Source of the DNA: Mesorhizobium sp. RMAD-H1
GTDB taxonomy: Bacteria > Pseudomonadota > Alphaproteobacteria > Rhizobiales > Rhizobiaceae
Assembly (NCBI RefSeq): GCF_014191375.1
Contig: NZ_JACHWN010000010.1
Location: 62,001-126,000 of the forward strand
Reading direction: 5' to 3'
DNA: 64,000 bases
The notes under the pieces are model-generated. The model made no database searches and was not told the origin of the DNA. It was given only the letters and a program-made list of their open reading frames with translations. This document shows positions 45,033 through 53,703 of the stretch, piece after piece. The translations under genes were made by a program, and so were the position numbers. The first letter of the stretch is position 1. Every line of letters starts with the position of its first letter.

Positions 45033-45589
45033 CTGATCGTCTTGTCATTGAGGCCCGGCACGCGCTCGCAGAAGAGATCGGCCGGCGCATTCGGGTTGAG
45101 GATCGCCGAACGCGCCCGCTGGTCCACATCGGAGAGCACCGCGCCATTGGTCAGCGTGCGCAGGGTGAAGCGGTTCGTGATCTCGGCGGTGATGGTCGAA
45201 AGGACATGGTCCCCGGACACTGCATCGTCAAACACAACATTGTCCATGGTTCCGGTGAACGCCACATCCGGGTTACCGATCGGCTGATCATACTCGTCGC
45301 AGTCCTGAATGAGGATCTGCATGACGGACCCGATGACATCATCCGCGTCTGTCTCCTGCCACGCGACATCGGCAATCTGCTTGTCGATGCCCGAGAGCGT
45401 CAGGGGCAACGTCACAGCCTCGCCATTGATGCCTGCCTCAATGGAATCGAGCGCGTCATCCGAAACGACACAGCAGCGCCAGATATTGCCCTCTCTGTCG
45501 AGATACGGTCCCGATCCGCTCCAGAGCCGAACGGTTGCGCTCGGAAAGTCGAGACGGCACAGAATTTTCAGCGATTTGACGGCGGACAT
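45014..45589 (-). CDS. Tail protein (hub-like)
   Basis: 191 residues from the ATG at 45589. Reads MSAVKSLKILCRLDFPSATV, GPYLDREGNIWRCCVVSDDA and ends FCERVPGLNDKTIRWPSW. Between the Dit-like gene and the NlpC-like gene, the position held by DUF2163/hub proteins in GTA-like and related siphovirus tails. No specific domain is certain. The start shares one base with the previous gene's stop. Confidence 0.7.
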   Translation of the reverse strand: MSAVKSLKILCRLDFPSATVRLWSGSGPYLDREGNIWRCCVVSDDALDSIEAGINGEAVTLPLTLSGIDKQIADVAWQETDADDVIGSVMQILIQDCDEYDQPIGNPDVAFTGTMDNVVFDDAVSGDHVLSTITAEITNRFTLRTLTNGAVLSDVDQRARSAILNPNAPADLFCERVPGLNDKTIRWPSWN

Positions 45590-46314
45590 CAGATCAGCCC
45601 CGCCGCGAGATCCGACCAATAATCGACAGCCTCGACGAACGACACGCTCGGATAGGAGCTTTTCTTGAGCACGTCATGGCCGATGTCCATCCCCCGATCG
45701 TCCGCCAGCCGGCAGAGGCAGGTTGGCTGATCGAATTCGAGATCGACGCCATCGGGAATCTCCGCGCGAACGGCCGGAGAGATCGGCACCGTCCAGACAT
45801 CACCGTCGATCCGGATAACCGGTCCCGTTTCATAGAGGGCGTGCTTGTATGAGAATTTCACGCCCACGAGGTTCGGCTCGGCATTGATGATCCGGAGCCG
45901 GATGGTTGTTGCGCTGATCGGCGTCACGTCGACCGATTTTATCGAGATGGCGCGCTGGCGGTGTTTCGTGCCATCGCTGAAACCCGCGCCGTCCGAGTGC
46001 GGGATCCTCTCCACGGGTTCGAACCGCCCCGAAGCATATGGTGCTGATGGAGACGTCGGCGCGCGCACGGCGATCAGGCCGGCGCTACCTCCCAGCATCT
46101 GCCGTATGGCATGCCATGTCTTCCATTGATCGCGGTGCGAGATCAGAACTGGGATGTTCTGATAGTCGATCACCCAGTACCCGCGATCCGTCCGCGTGCG
46201 CGGCTCCAGGCCGCCGAGCGAGCGGCCACCGCTGCGCGTGAATGGCACGAGGTTGGCGGCCGGCTGCTGCGGCGTGAGCTGGCAATAGGGCCAAAGCACA
46301 ATAAAATCGCTCAT
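45589..46314 (-). CDS. Tail protein (distal tail-like)
   Basis: 241 residues: MSDFIVLWPYCQLTPQQPAA, RSLGGLEPRTRTDRGYWVID, then a beta-rich C-terminal half with VSFVEAVDYWSDLAAGLI. Directly downstream of the tape measure, where distal tail (Dit/DUF2460-like) proteins are found. Function is assigned from position only. Confidence 0.65.
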   Translation of the reverse strand: MSDFIVLWPYCQLTPQQPAANLVPFTRSGGRSLGGLEPRTRTDRGYWVIDYQNIPVLISHRDQWKTWHAIRQMLGGSAGLIAVRAPTSPSAPYASGRFEPVERIPHSDGAGFSDGTKHRQRAISIKSVDVTPISATTIRLRIINAEPNLVGVKFSYKHALYETGPVIRIDGDVWTVPISPAVRAEIPDGVDLEFDQPTCLCRLADDRGMDIGHDVLKKSSYPSVSFVEAVDYWSDLAAGLI

Positions 46315-48884
46315 AATGTGCGGTAGTCTCCGCCAGCCCGATCGCGCTGGTACTTTCCGACAGCCGCGGGCGCGCTCTGATTGGCCTGGGCGACGGATAT
46401 GCGGATGATGTCGCCGGAACGCGTCTGGATCTGCTGATCCGCGATATCGGCGATCAGGCCGCTATCGGTGCGTAGATTCAGCTCGATTACTTCGCGGCCA
46501 CCTGACCGAATGTTCGGCAGCTGGGGCGTCCTCAGATCGACCGGTATTCGGCGTCCGTCCGGCAAGGGCACCGCCGCCTCAGCCCGGCCAGTTTCGCCAA
46601 AGATGGCAGCAGTCTTGGATATTCCGCCATTGGCGAACATCTTTAACGGCTTACCGTTCTTTGCAATACCACCGTTCGCGAATGGGAATATTGCACCCAA
46701 CAATCCGCCGATCCCGTTTCCGCTCCCTCCGCCGCCGAGCAGCCCGGCCAACGGCCCGTTGCCAAGTAGTGCAGCCTGGGCTACGGCCTCTATCAGAGTA
46801 TTCAACAGCCGATCGAGCGCCGAATTGCCGGTTTCGATCTTTGGTACAAGGCCCAGTATCGCTTCACCAAAGGCGTCTTCAAAGAACCTGGACGCCTCCA
46901 CGACCTTTTTTTGCTTCTCTGCCAGCATTTCCGTGGCCGAGCTCGCCTTGGCATAATTGGCAGCCAATTTGTCGATCTCGGCCGTCAATTCGGGCGTGAT
47001 CTCCACGCCGGCTTTTTTGGCATCGTTCAGGAGCTGCTGCTTGATTCGCGCCTGATCGACAGCAAATCCGTAATCCTTGACGAGGGGATTTACCTGGGCT
47101 TGCGCAGCATATTCGGCATTCAATAATTCGATGCGGCGCTGTATTTGCGCCATGTCACCCTTGAATATCTCGTCAGGCGATTTCTGGGTTGTGGAAGCAG
47201 ACTTGATGCCCGCCTCCGAAAGAGAAACTCCGGACCCTGAGAGATAGGTTTGAGCTTCCTCCCTCCGCCGGTCCGGATTGGCCGAGAGACTGGCTATTGC
47301 CTTCGCGACTGCGCCAGCCCCTCCCCCTTGCCGAATGGCGTTCACAATGGTCTTTGGCAGGCTTCCATAATTATAGGCGATCGAGGTAAGTGCCGCCTGT
47401 TGCGCTTCGCTCAGGCTCTGCCAAGTGTCAATGCCGATCGCTTTCTGGATTCCGTTCTGGAATTCGAGAATGCGACGGGACAGGTCCCGTTCGGCATCCT
47501 CCAGCGTGACGACGGTGTCCTTCGTCACCTTTTCAATCATGCCATTGGCGCGCGTTGCGGTATCTGACCCAAAACCGGTGCGGTAGGCATTGACGTCGTA
47601 ATACGCGTCTGGCCGAAACCCTTCGAAGCGTTTGATGAGAGCGGCCGCCACGCTTTCGCCGGCAGCGCGCAATGCCGCCTCGCTCGCCTTATAGCTCTGA
47701 AGCTCCGCTTCGTTCAGGAAGCGTCCGCCGCCGCTAAACACTGGAGGCACGGATCCGAGCGGCGACTGACTGAGCATGTCGCCTAGCTTCGAGTAGTTCT
47801 CAGCATAATCGAGGATCTGCTTTATCGCCGTTTCGACGGTCGGGATGAGCTCGTTTTTGAATTTGCCCACCAGCTTGTCGACAGTATCGGTGCTGACGGG
47901 ACCGACACCAAGAATGGCCGCGGTGAGATTAACAAAGGTCTGCTTGGCGTTCTCACCATTCACATAGGTGGTTTTCAGGCGCTTGTTGATCTCGTCGATC
48001 GCATCCTGAGCCGGCAACGCCTCCTGCGCGGCGGTCCGCAGATCCTTAGCCAGATTGCGCGCGAACTCGGAAAACCCTTTCTGGTTTTCGATCGCAATCA
48101 TATCTTCGACGAATCCTCGAAGATCCGGCGTGTCACCGTCGAGCCGGCTCAGCGCCTGCCGGAAGTCGTCGATTGTCTTTGTCGCTCCCCCAAAGTCGCC
48201 AATGGGCACACCGAGCAGCCGATCCGAAACATCATCCGCCGTCGATCGCACCACCTTCTGCAGGTCGCCGAACTCATCCCGCAATTTCTGCAGGGCGATA
48301 TTGCGAACTGCATCCGAATATTGCTTTGCGCCCTTTTCAGCGATCCCGAAGGCGGCATCGAAGGACTTGATCAACTCGGCATGATTCTTGAGCAGTTGGT
48401 CGGCGTCAGGAAGTTCATCGCCCAGCGTCATGAAGTACTGCACAGCCGCCCCAGTCAGCCCGATCAAGGCATAAGACGCCAGGGAAACCGGATTGACCAT
48501 GGTCGCGAAGGCTCCCCCAAGTGCTTTCACGGCACCGACCAGCCCCCCACCAGCTCCCTGCAAGGCCTGCGCGACCTGGCTCCCCTGCTGGATCATGATT
48601 GTGAAGGGAGAAGTGCCGGAAGCGAGGCCCATCGCTATATCGTTGAGCTGAAACGACAAGTTGGACACTGCCGCGCGCGTCGCGCCCAGCGACTTCTCGG
48701 CATCGCGGCCGGCCTTCTGGAAGGATTTTCCCGCATTGTCGTTTGCGCTCTTGAACCGATTTTCGATGCCGGTCGCGGAGGTACCAGCAGCTTTGGCGAT
48801 CGCCGCGAGCTGCTTTTCGAACTTGCGTTGCGTCGCCTCGATCGAGATGAGCAATCGGGCCTGATCTTCGGCTGTTGCTGCCAT
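46311..48884 (-). CDS. Tape measure protein with embedded GH24 lysozyme domain
   Basis: 857 residues setting tail length and delivered through the envelope at infection. N-terminal coiled-coil region (ATQRKFEKQLAAIAKAA), then a hydrophobic stretch (PVSLASYALIGLTGAAVQYF). At about residues 412-550 lies a complete T4-type lysozyme domain: ALIKRFEGFRPDAYYDV with the catalytic Glu, Asp in YYDVN, Thr in YRTGFGSD, and EAQQAALTSIAYNYGSLP. A Gly-rich hydrophobic C-terminus follows (LLGGGGSGNGIGGLLGAIF). Overlaps the next gene by 4 bp. Confidence 0.93.
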   Translation of the reverse strand: MAATAEDQARLLISIEATQRKFEKQLAAIAKAAGTSATGIENRFKSANDNAGKSFQKAGRDAEKSLGATRAAVSNLSFQLNDIAMGLASGTSPFTIMIQQGSQVAQALQGAGGGLVGAVKALGGAFATMVNPVSLASYALIGLTGAAVQYFMTLGDELPDADQLLKNHAELIKSFDAAFGIAEKGAKQYSDAVRNIALQKLRDEFGDLQKVVRSTADDVSDRLLGVPIGDFGGATKTIDDFRQALSRLDGDTPDLRGFVEDMIAIENQKGFSEFARNLAKDLRTAAQEALPAQDAIDEINKRLKTTYVNGENAKQTFVNLTAAILGVGPVSTDTVDKLVGKFKNELIPTVETAIKQILDYAENYSKLGDMLSQSPLGSVPPVFSGGGRFLNEAELQSYKASEAALRAAGESVAAALIKRFEGFRPDAYYDVNAYRTGFGSDTATRANGMIEKVTKDTVVTLEDAERDLSRRILEFQNGIQKAIGIDTWQSLSEAQQAALTSIAYNYGSLPKTIVNAIRQGGGAGAVAKAIASLSANPDRRREEAQTYLSGSGVSLSEAGIKSASTTQKSPDEIFKGDMAQIQRRIELLNAEYAAQAQVNPLVKDYGFAVDQARIKQQLLNDAKKAGVEITPELTAEIDKLAANYAKASSATEMLAEKQKKVVEASRFFEDAFGEAILGLVPKIETGNSALDRLLNTLIEAVAQAALLGNGPLAGLLGGGGSGNGIGGLLGAIFPFANGGIAKNGKPLKMFANGGISKTAAIFGETGRAEAAVPLPDGRRIPVDLRTPQLPNIRSGGREVIELNLRTDSGLIADIADQQIQTRSGDIIRISVAQANQSAPAAVGKYQRDRAGGDYRTL

Positions 48885-48885
48885 G

Positions 48886-49092
48886 TTAGAACCCCTCTAT
48901 GCCAAGTTCGGCCAGACGTTCGTCGGGAATTTCACGGGCATTCCGCTTCTCGCCATGGGCCTCACGGAATCCCTCCAGCGCGCACATGAATTCCCACATT
49001 GTGCAGTCATCGACATCGCGCGGAGAAAGCCCCATCGCCATGCCGGCCTTAAGGTAAGTTGACCATCGGGTTTTCCCGTTCGGGAGCGGCAT
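48886..49092 (-). CDS. Tail assembly chaperone, second component
   Basis: 68 residues: MAMGLSPRDVDDCTMWEFMC and ALEGFREAHGEKRNAREIP. Immediately upstream of the tape measure and overlapping the preceding chaperone gene by one base, as for the small gp10-adjacent protein of gene transfer agents. No slippery-sequence fusion is evident here: the two chaperones are separate frames joined by stop/start overlap. Confidence 0.75.
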   Translation of the reverse strand: MPLPNGKTRWSTYLKAGMAMGLSPRDVDDCTMWEFMCALEGFREAHGEKRNAREIPDERLAELGIEGF

Positions 49093-49445
49093 CAGCTCTT
49101 GCTCGCCGCTCCCGCTTTGGCTTCCCCCGGTTCGTCACCTCCATCCCACATTATGAAGCGGCGAATGATGTCCGCCGCCGTTACGGCCAGTGCATAGGGG
49201 CTTGCTAGGTCGGCCAACGCGCGATCAATGAGCGCCTGGGCTTCCTTTTCCTGCATCCCGGCCCCGATCAGCCCCAGCCTGATGGGTTGAATCACATCGT
49301 CAATTTTCCACTGGGATGTGAGCAGGCGCATCATGACGACAGCGCAACCGGCATCGGAACGCTGCTCGATGGCCCGCAGCTCGCCTATGCCGAGGCGGAA
49401 ATCATGCTCGCCCCCCGACCAGACTATGGTTTCAGCGGGGCGCAT
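49092..49445 (-). CDS. Tail assembly chaperone (GTA gp10-like)
   Basis: 117 residues with IVWSGGEHDFRLGIGELRAI, LTSQWKIDDVIQPIRLGLIG and AADIIRRFIMWDGG, matching the GTA-gp10/DUF3356 family. The start shares one base with the tail-tube stop. Coats the tape measure during tail assembly, by analogy. Confidence 0.85.
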   Translation of the reverse strand: MRPAETIVWSGGEHDFRLGIGELRAIEQRSDAGCAVVMMRLLTSQWKIDDVIQPIRLGLIGAGMQEKEAQALIDRALADLASPYALAVTAADIIRRFIMWDGGDEPGEAKAGAASKS

Positions 49446-49900
49446 CAGGCAGCGTTCGTCAGAGTGGGACGGCCGTCGAAGCGGATTTCGATGTCCTGAG
49501 TGACGGTGACACCCTTTTCTCGAGCCGCATTAAGAGCCGTGCAGAGAGCGGGCCCGCTTTCGCTGGCTATATCACCCGTCGCCGCAGCCGCGTCAGTCAA
49601 GCGCACATTCAGCTTGCGGGCGTTGTAGATCCAGTCCTTCATCTTGCTTTGACTGGACTGAGCCCATTTGCCCTGCGCCGAAACGGTGACGACGAGGTTC
49701 GTCGCATTGACCTCGGTGCTATTTGGCTGGCTCTCATCGTCACACGGCGGAATTTGATCCTCACTCGTGTTCAGGGTGCGATTGATCGTAACGCCACTAA
49801 GGCCACAGATCCGGGAATATACGCCGGGCGATGCAACCGGATCGAATTCCACTTCGAGGATCATCTCCTCATATTTTTCAGTCTTCGGGTAAGCAGGCAT
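49445..49900 (-). CDS. Major tail tube protein
   Basis: 151 residues from ATG 49900 (MPAYPKTEKYEEMILEVEFD). Beta-rich core SRICGLSGVTINRTLNTSED, AQGKWAQSSQSKMKDWIYNA and QDIEIRFDGRPTL; follows the phage tail tube (TP901-1/lambda V-like) layout. Located between the completion genes and the chaperones, as expected. A start at 49915 is possible but leaves an extra MEKNS. Confidence 0.88.
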   Translation of the reverse strand: MPAYPKTEKYEEMILEVEFDPVASPGVYSRICGLSGVTINRTLNTSEDQIPPCDDESQPNSTEVNATNLVVTVSAQGKWAQSSQSKMKDWIYNARKLNVRLTDAAAATGDIASESGPALCTALNAAREKGVTVTQDIEIRFDGRPTLTNAA

Positions 49901-49968
49901 CGAATTTTTCTCCATGCGTTATCGGGCCACCGGGCGGCAGCCATCGAGATGACAGGTTTCTTGAAGGG

Positions 49969-50172
49969 CTATTCTGCCCGATTGCGGCCCGAGGAATTGC
50001 GCTTTTTGGCGAGGTTCGGGCTTTCGACCTCTACCGCTGCACCGGCGGCGACCGCCGCGGCGATCACATCACTCGGCCGCGACTGCGGCTCCGGAGATGG
50101 CAGAACATGAAACGAAAAGACAGACTTCGGACGCCGCCAGTTGAATTCACGGTTGAAAATCGCCCAAGGCAT
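49969..50172 (-). CDS. Hypothetical protein between tail completion and tail tube
   Basis: 67 residues from the ATG that overlaps the previous stop: MPWAIFNREFNWRRPKSVFS then an Ala-rich stretch and basic tail (KKRNSSGRNRAE). Stop/start overlap with the DUF3168-type gene supports translation. Such short proteins are regular in rhizobial and GTA-like tail modules; function unknown. Confidence 0.65.
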   Translation of the reverse strand: MPWAIFNREFNWRRPKSVFSFHVLPSPEPQSRPSDVIAAAVAAGAAVEVESPNLAKKRNSSGRNRAE

Positions 50173-50582
50173 CAGTTTGGCTCCTCGATAATTGCGGTCA
50201 CTGTGACGATGCCATGCGACGTCAATCCGTCCGGATCGCGAACGACGCGGGTCACCTCCACCCATATATCGACCAGCGCATTCGTCTCAAACTTGAGAGG
50301 TTTACGATGGAGCGTGCGCCGGACAAGATCGACTAGCCGCTTGCACTCCATCTGCCCGACTGCCCGCGACCAGATATCGATCTGGCATGTCACTCGTATA
50401 CCGGTGATGCATTCGGTATCGTCTTCGCCACCGTCGCTTGGCCCGAAAGAAATATAGTTCATCTTGGTACCAAACGGATTTTCCGGGACGCGATCATAGA
50501 CGCCGTTCACCAGGTCCATAATCTCCTGATTGCCGGTCATAGTGGCGTAATAGAGCCTCTGTAATTCCTCTGACGAGCTCAT
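50172..50582 (-). CDS. Tail completion/terminator protein (DUF3168-like)
   Basis: 136 residues: RLYYATMTGNQEIMDLVNGV, YDRVPENPFGTKMNYISFGP, VTCQIDIWSRAVGQMECKRL and HGIVTVTAIIEEP, the pattern of the DUF3168 tail completion family that caps the tail and joins it to the head. The start overlaps the stop of the gp10-like gene by 4 bp. Confidence 0.88.
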   Translation of the reverse strand: MSSSEELQRLYYATMTGNQEIMDLVNGVYDRVPENPFGTKMNYISFGPSDGGEDDTECITGIRVTCQIDIWSRAVGQMECKRLVDLVRRTLHRKPLKFETNALVDIWVEVTRVVRDPDGLTSHGIVTVTAIIEEPN

Positions 50583-51019
50583 TCGGACGCACTTTCGGCC
50601 TGTATGGCCTTTTTCATCGCGCGGGTGATGCGGGATTTGATGCGGCGCCGAAGCGCTCGATAGCTTGGAAAGAAGAAGGGATGCGCCGCAGCGAGGCGAG
50701 TGCCCGCCTCGATGAACCAGGCATAGAACGCCTTGGTGTTTCCGGCGTACACGGTGATTTTCAAGCCACGACTGTCCGCCTCGCTTTGCGCAACGACAAC
50801 GCTCCCATCGGGGGCATCCCCCCACGTCCACCCGATGCTGTCACGAAGAGTGCCCGGAAGGTTCCCGTGCGATCCGTCAACACTGACCGGCACGAGCCGC
50901 TTCATCATGTCAACGAGTTCCTGGGCGCTCTTTTCCATCGCCGCGCGGCTTGCTTCTTCGACCTTGGCGGGGATGGTCCTTGTCAGCTTGCGATTGAGCT
51001 CAGAGATTCCCTGGACCAT
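50579..51019 (-). CDS. HK97 gp10-family tail protein
   Basis: 146 residues from ATG 51019 (MVQGISELNRKLTRTIPAKV). AMEKSAQELVDMMKRLVPVS is the family helix, followed by LPGTLRDSIGWTWGD, TVYAGNTKAFYAWFIEAGTR and HPFFFPSYRALRRRIKSRI, all typical of HK97 gp10/DUF646. Involved in head-tail joining or tail completion. Confidence 0.9.
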   Translation of the reverse strand: MVQGISELNRKLTRTIPAKVEEASRAAMEKSAQELVDMMKRLVPVSVDGSHGNLPGTLRDSIGWTWGDAPDGSVVVAQSEADSRGLKITVYAGNTKAFYAWFIEAGTRLAAAHPFFFPSYRALRRRIKSRITRAMKKAIQAESASE

Positions 51020-51024
51020 TCTCG

Positions 51025-51375
51025 TCACCCCGTCGCTACGCCGCTTTCGCAAAGGAAAGCGATGAACTGGCGATCGACCTCATGGGTCACATCGCGGATG
51101 TTGAAGGCAACCCCGGTGCGCACATCCCGCACGCGCCAGTCCGTCGTCACTTGGCGCGCCTGCGATAGGGATCGCACGGTGATGATCTGCACATGATGAC
51201 CCTGCAACCGGCTGGCCATGACGCTTTCGCCGCCGCGCAGATGGCGGAAGGCGGCGCGGCACTGGAACCGCTCCTGCCAATCACCGACCGTGTTGCCGGC
51301 GCCATCGTCGATCTCGACGCGCTCGTCGAAGGCGACACGGTAAACGAGATCCTGGGCGCTGACGGGCTGTGCCAT
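51025..51375 (-). CDS. Head closure/head-tail adaptor protein
   Basis: 116 residues: RVAFDERVEIDDGAGNTVGDW, the typical opening of SPP1 gp16/HK97-type adaptors, followed by RFQCRAAFRHLRGGESVMAS and a beta-strand core (VTTDWRVRDVRTGVAFNIR). Just downstream of the gp6-like connector. Confidence 0.88.
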   Translation of the reverse strand: MAQPVSAQDLVYRVAFDERVEIDDGAGNTVGDWQERFQCRAAFRHLRGGESVMASRLQGHHVQIITVRSLSQARQVTTDWRVRDVRTGVAFNIRDVTHEVDRQFIAFLCESGVATG

Positions 51376-51387
51376 AGCTATCCCTTC

Positions 51388-51975
51388 TCAGATGCTGAAG
51401 CGCCGATATTTCGCGACGAGCATATCCTCGATGCGCTCGATGTTCCCGGCATTGTCCCGAGCGGCCTCATCATAGACGAGCTGGACGCGGAGGCGGATGG
51501 CAAGGCAGATATCTTCCGGAACGGTAGGCTTGACCGGTTCGCCAGTGTTCGGCCATCCAGCCTTGTATTCGACACGCACCGCGCCAACCTCTGCCAGATC
51601 CGAGGGCTGAGTGAAGCCGTGGCGGAAGCGGACGAAGGACCGACCGCCGCCGTCGGTCTCGAGCCTGTAATCCACCTTCGGGACGATTGAAATTTGCTCG
51701 GCCGGATTGACCCACGAGACCGACGCGATATCGATTACTGGCCCGAGCGGCAGCGGCAGGCAATGTGCGAATCGGTCGAAATCCTGCCGCCAGCTCTGCT
51801 CGACGAGGCAAATGCCGAGAATGCCCGTCCAGCCCTCATAATGCGCGACGGCGGCGCGAATGGCCTGCTCGATAACGCTGTCGTCATCGGCAAAATCAAT
51901 GCGTACCTGTTCCTTTATCACCTCGACGGAAATTGGAAGCAGTGCCGGCGGCGTTACGAGGACTGGGCGGTGCAT
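51388..51975 (-). CDS. Head-tail connector (gp6-like)
   Basis: 195 residues: LPISVEVIKEQVRIDFADDD, EQAIRAAVAHYEGWTGILG, QDFDRFAHCLPLPLGPVIDI, and PEDICLAIRLRVQLVYDEAA near the C-terminus. This is the gp6-like/DUF3199 connector pattern of HK97-type phages that forms the ring below the portal. Confidence 0.9.
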   Translation of the reverse strand: MHRPVLVTPPALLPISVEVIKEQVRIDFADDDSVIEQAIRAAVAHYEGWTGILGICLVEQSWRQDFDRFAHCLPLPLGPVIDIASVSWVNPAEQISIVPKVDYRLETDGGGRSFVRFRHGFTQPSDLAEVGAVRVEYKAGWPNTGEPVKPTVPEDICLAIRLRVQLVYDEAARDNAGNIERIEDMLVAKYRRFSI

Positions 51976-51979
51976 GGCG

Positions 51980-52174
51980 CTATTCGGCCTTGTTCTTCGG
52001 CGCGCCGGTTTCAGCCTTGTTGGCTAGTTTACCCAGTGCCTTTGACTTTGGCTCATCGGTCGATAAAACACCATTGTCGACCAGGTGCTTCACATCGCCC
52101 TCCTTGGCCTCGCGCGTGTCGCCGGGCAGGTACATTTTGTCGCCGAGATGTGGGCGGATTACATGGAATTTCAT
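51980..52174 (-). CDS. Small phage protein next to the capsid gene
   Basis: 64 residues from ATG 52174: MKFHVIRPHLGDKMYLPGDT then EAKEGDVKHLVDNGVLS and a Lys/Ala-rich tail. The beginning resembles small phage proteins found between capsid and connector genes. Probably structural or assembly-related; not proven. Confidence 0.75.
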   Translation of the reverse strand: MKFHVIRPHLGDKMYLPGDTREAKEGDVKHLVDNGVLSTDEPKSKALGKLANKAETGAPKNKAE

Positions 52175-52239
52175 GGCTGCTCTCCTTCGGTTCATAGAGG
52201 GAGCGGCGGACCCGCCGCTCCCCGTGATGAGCCGAACGA

Positions 52240-53670
52240 TTACGGGGCGACAGGCGCTGCGAGAGGGCCGGTGACAAACGCTTCCGGCCGGTAGACCGCC
52301 AGCGCAAGCCGTTCTTCGCCAAGGATCGTCAGGAGGTTCTTGATGAAGTCGTCGTTGACGAACCCCACCTCGACGCGAGCATCCCAGCGATCGAACAGCT
52401 GGGCACCGAGCTTGAAGGCGCCCGTCAGGAAATTGCCCACGGTAATCGCCTGGGTTTCGACCACCGGCAGACGCCAGAGCGTCGGTGCAAGCGATCCCTG
52501 CGGATTGCCGATGATGTATCGACCTGTTGTGTCCTTCAGGGTTTCAATCGATGCCCAGTCGGTCGGATGCAGCACGTGGCCAGTCGCCGGGAATTCGGCG
52601 AGCGCAGCCTGCAACATGGCGAACCGGAGGGTATCGAGCGCGGTAAACGGCTCCGGCGCCGTCACGCCATTGGGCAATGCGTATGCACTCGCCTGGGGAA
52701 TGATGCCGTGCAAGTTCTGCCCGGTGCCATCGCCATTCAGGAGCTGCAGTTCTTCCTTAAAGGCCAGACCATACAGCAGCCGCCCATCGATGATCGATCG
52801 CAGTTGGGCGAAATCGTCGAGAATCTGTTTCGACGCCTTCATCCAGTGAGCGATCACCTTTGCCGAGGTGGTGATCAGGTCGAACTTGATATCCGACTCC
52901 GGCTTTGTCGCGGTTTCTGCAACAGGTGCGGCATTGTTCGTGAAGCCCGTTTCCCGGACATATTCGAGCGAGTTTCCGTCCATCTGCCCGGGCGTGATCA
53001 GATCTCGCACGGTCAGGCGCCGATCGGGCAGCATGAGCACGCCAGGGCGACGCGTCGGAGCGACACCGGCGCCAGCTGCACCGGGCGTGTCCGTGGTGGC
53101 GGACGTGATGGTCGCCTTGAAGCGCATATCGGCCTTGCCTTGGGTTGGTCTTCCTTCCGCCCATGACTTAACATTGGGGTTTTCGACGAACTGCTGACCG
53201 ATTGATTTCGGAGTATCGTCGCCATCCCCCCCTACGCGGGCCATCTTTTGCTGCAACTCGGAAAGCTGCTCCTGAAGGCCGTTCATCTTCGTAAGCGCTT
53301 CGTCTGCCTTTTCCTTCAGGGAACTGGACAACGCTTCACCAGCCTTCGCCTTGCCAAGCGCCTCTTCGGCAATACCCTTCACGGCATCGAGCGACTCATT
53401 GAACTTGGTTTTGACCTCATTCGCGAGCTGTTCCGCTGTCTTTGTGCCGCTACCACCGCCTTCTTCAGGGGGGGCGAAGAAGGGGCGGGGACCGATATGG
53501 GATGCTGCCAGGCGCGCAATGCCGCCAGCGCCGATAGCAGCGAACGGCGCAAGAGTCGCAAGCGCGCCCGGATCTACGGGACCGATGGCGGCATATGCGC
53601 CCCCAGCCGTGAGAATGCCAACGGCAGCGAGCAGCGCTACCGCCAGCATGGTGGCGATATTCAGTTTCAT
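52240..53670 (-). CDS. HK97-family major capsid protein
   Basis: 476 residues. Hydrophobic N-terminus (MLAVALLAAVGILTAGGAYA, then AAIGAGGIARLAAS), a coiled delta scaffold domain at about residues 75-145 (EQLANEVKTKFNESLDAVK, LTKMNGLQEQLSELQQKMA), then the HK97 fold: RPGVLMLPDRRLTVRDLITP, SAKVIAHWMKASKQILDDFA and LHGIIPQASAYALPNGV with LRFAMLQAALAEFPATGHVL. The signal-like N-terminus is unusual for a capsid protein. Follows the protease by 33 bp. Confidence 0.93.
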   Translation of the reverse strand: MKLNIATMLAVALLAAVGILTAGGAYAAIGPVDPGALATLAPFAAIGAGGIARLAASHIGPRPFFAPPEEGGGSGTKTAEQLANEVKTKFNESLDAVKGIAEEALGKAKAGEALSSSLKEKADEALTKMNGLQEQLSELQQKMARVGGDGDDTPKSIGQQFVENPNVKSWAEGRPTQGKADMRFKATITSATTDTPGAAGAGVAPTRRPGVLMLPDRRLTVRDLITPGQMDGNSLEYVRETGFTNNAAPVAETATKPESDIKFDLITTSAKVIAHWMKASKQILDDFAQLRSIIDGRLLYGLAFKEELQLLNGDGTGQNLHGIIPQASAYALPNGVTAPEPFTALDTLRFAMLQAALAEFPATGHVLHPTDWASIETLKDTTGRYIIGNPQGSLAPTLWRLPVVETQAITVGNFLTGAFKLGAQLFDRWDARVEVGFVNDDFIKNLLTILGEERLALAVYRPEAFVTGPLAAPVAP

Positions 53671-53703
53671 TGGTTCGTCCTTTCTGGACAGTGAGCTGAA
53701 GGA

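Noticed and set aside
48886-49445. Programmed -1/+1 frameshift joining the two tail chaperones
   Set aside because: I looked for a slippery run at the 49092 junction but saw only a clean one-base stop/start overlap, so separate translation is simpler.
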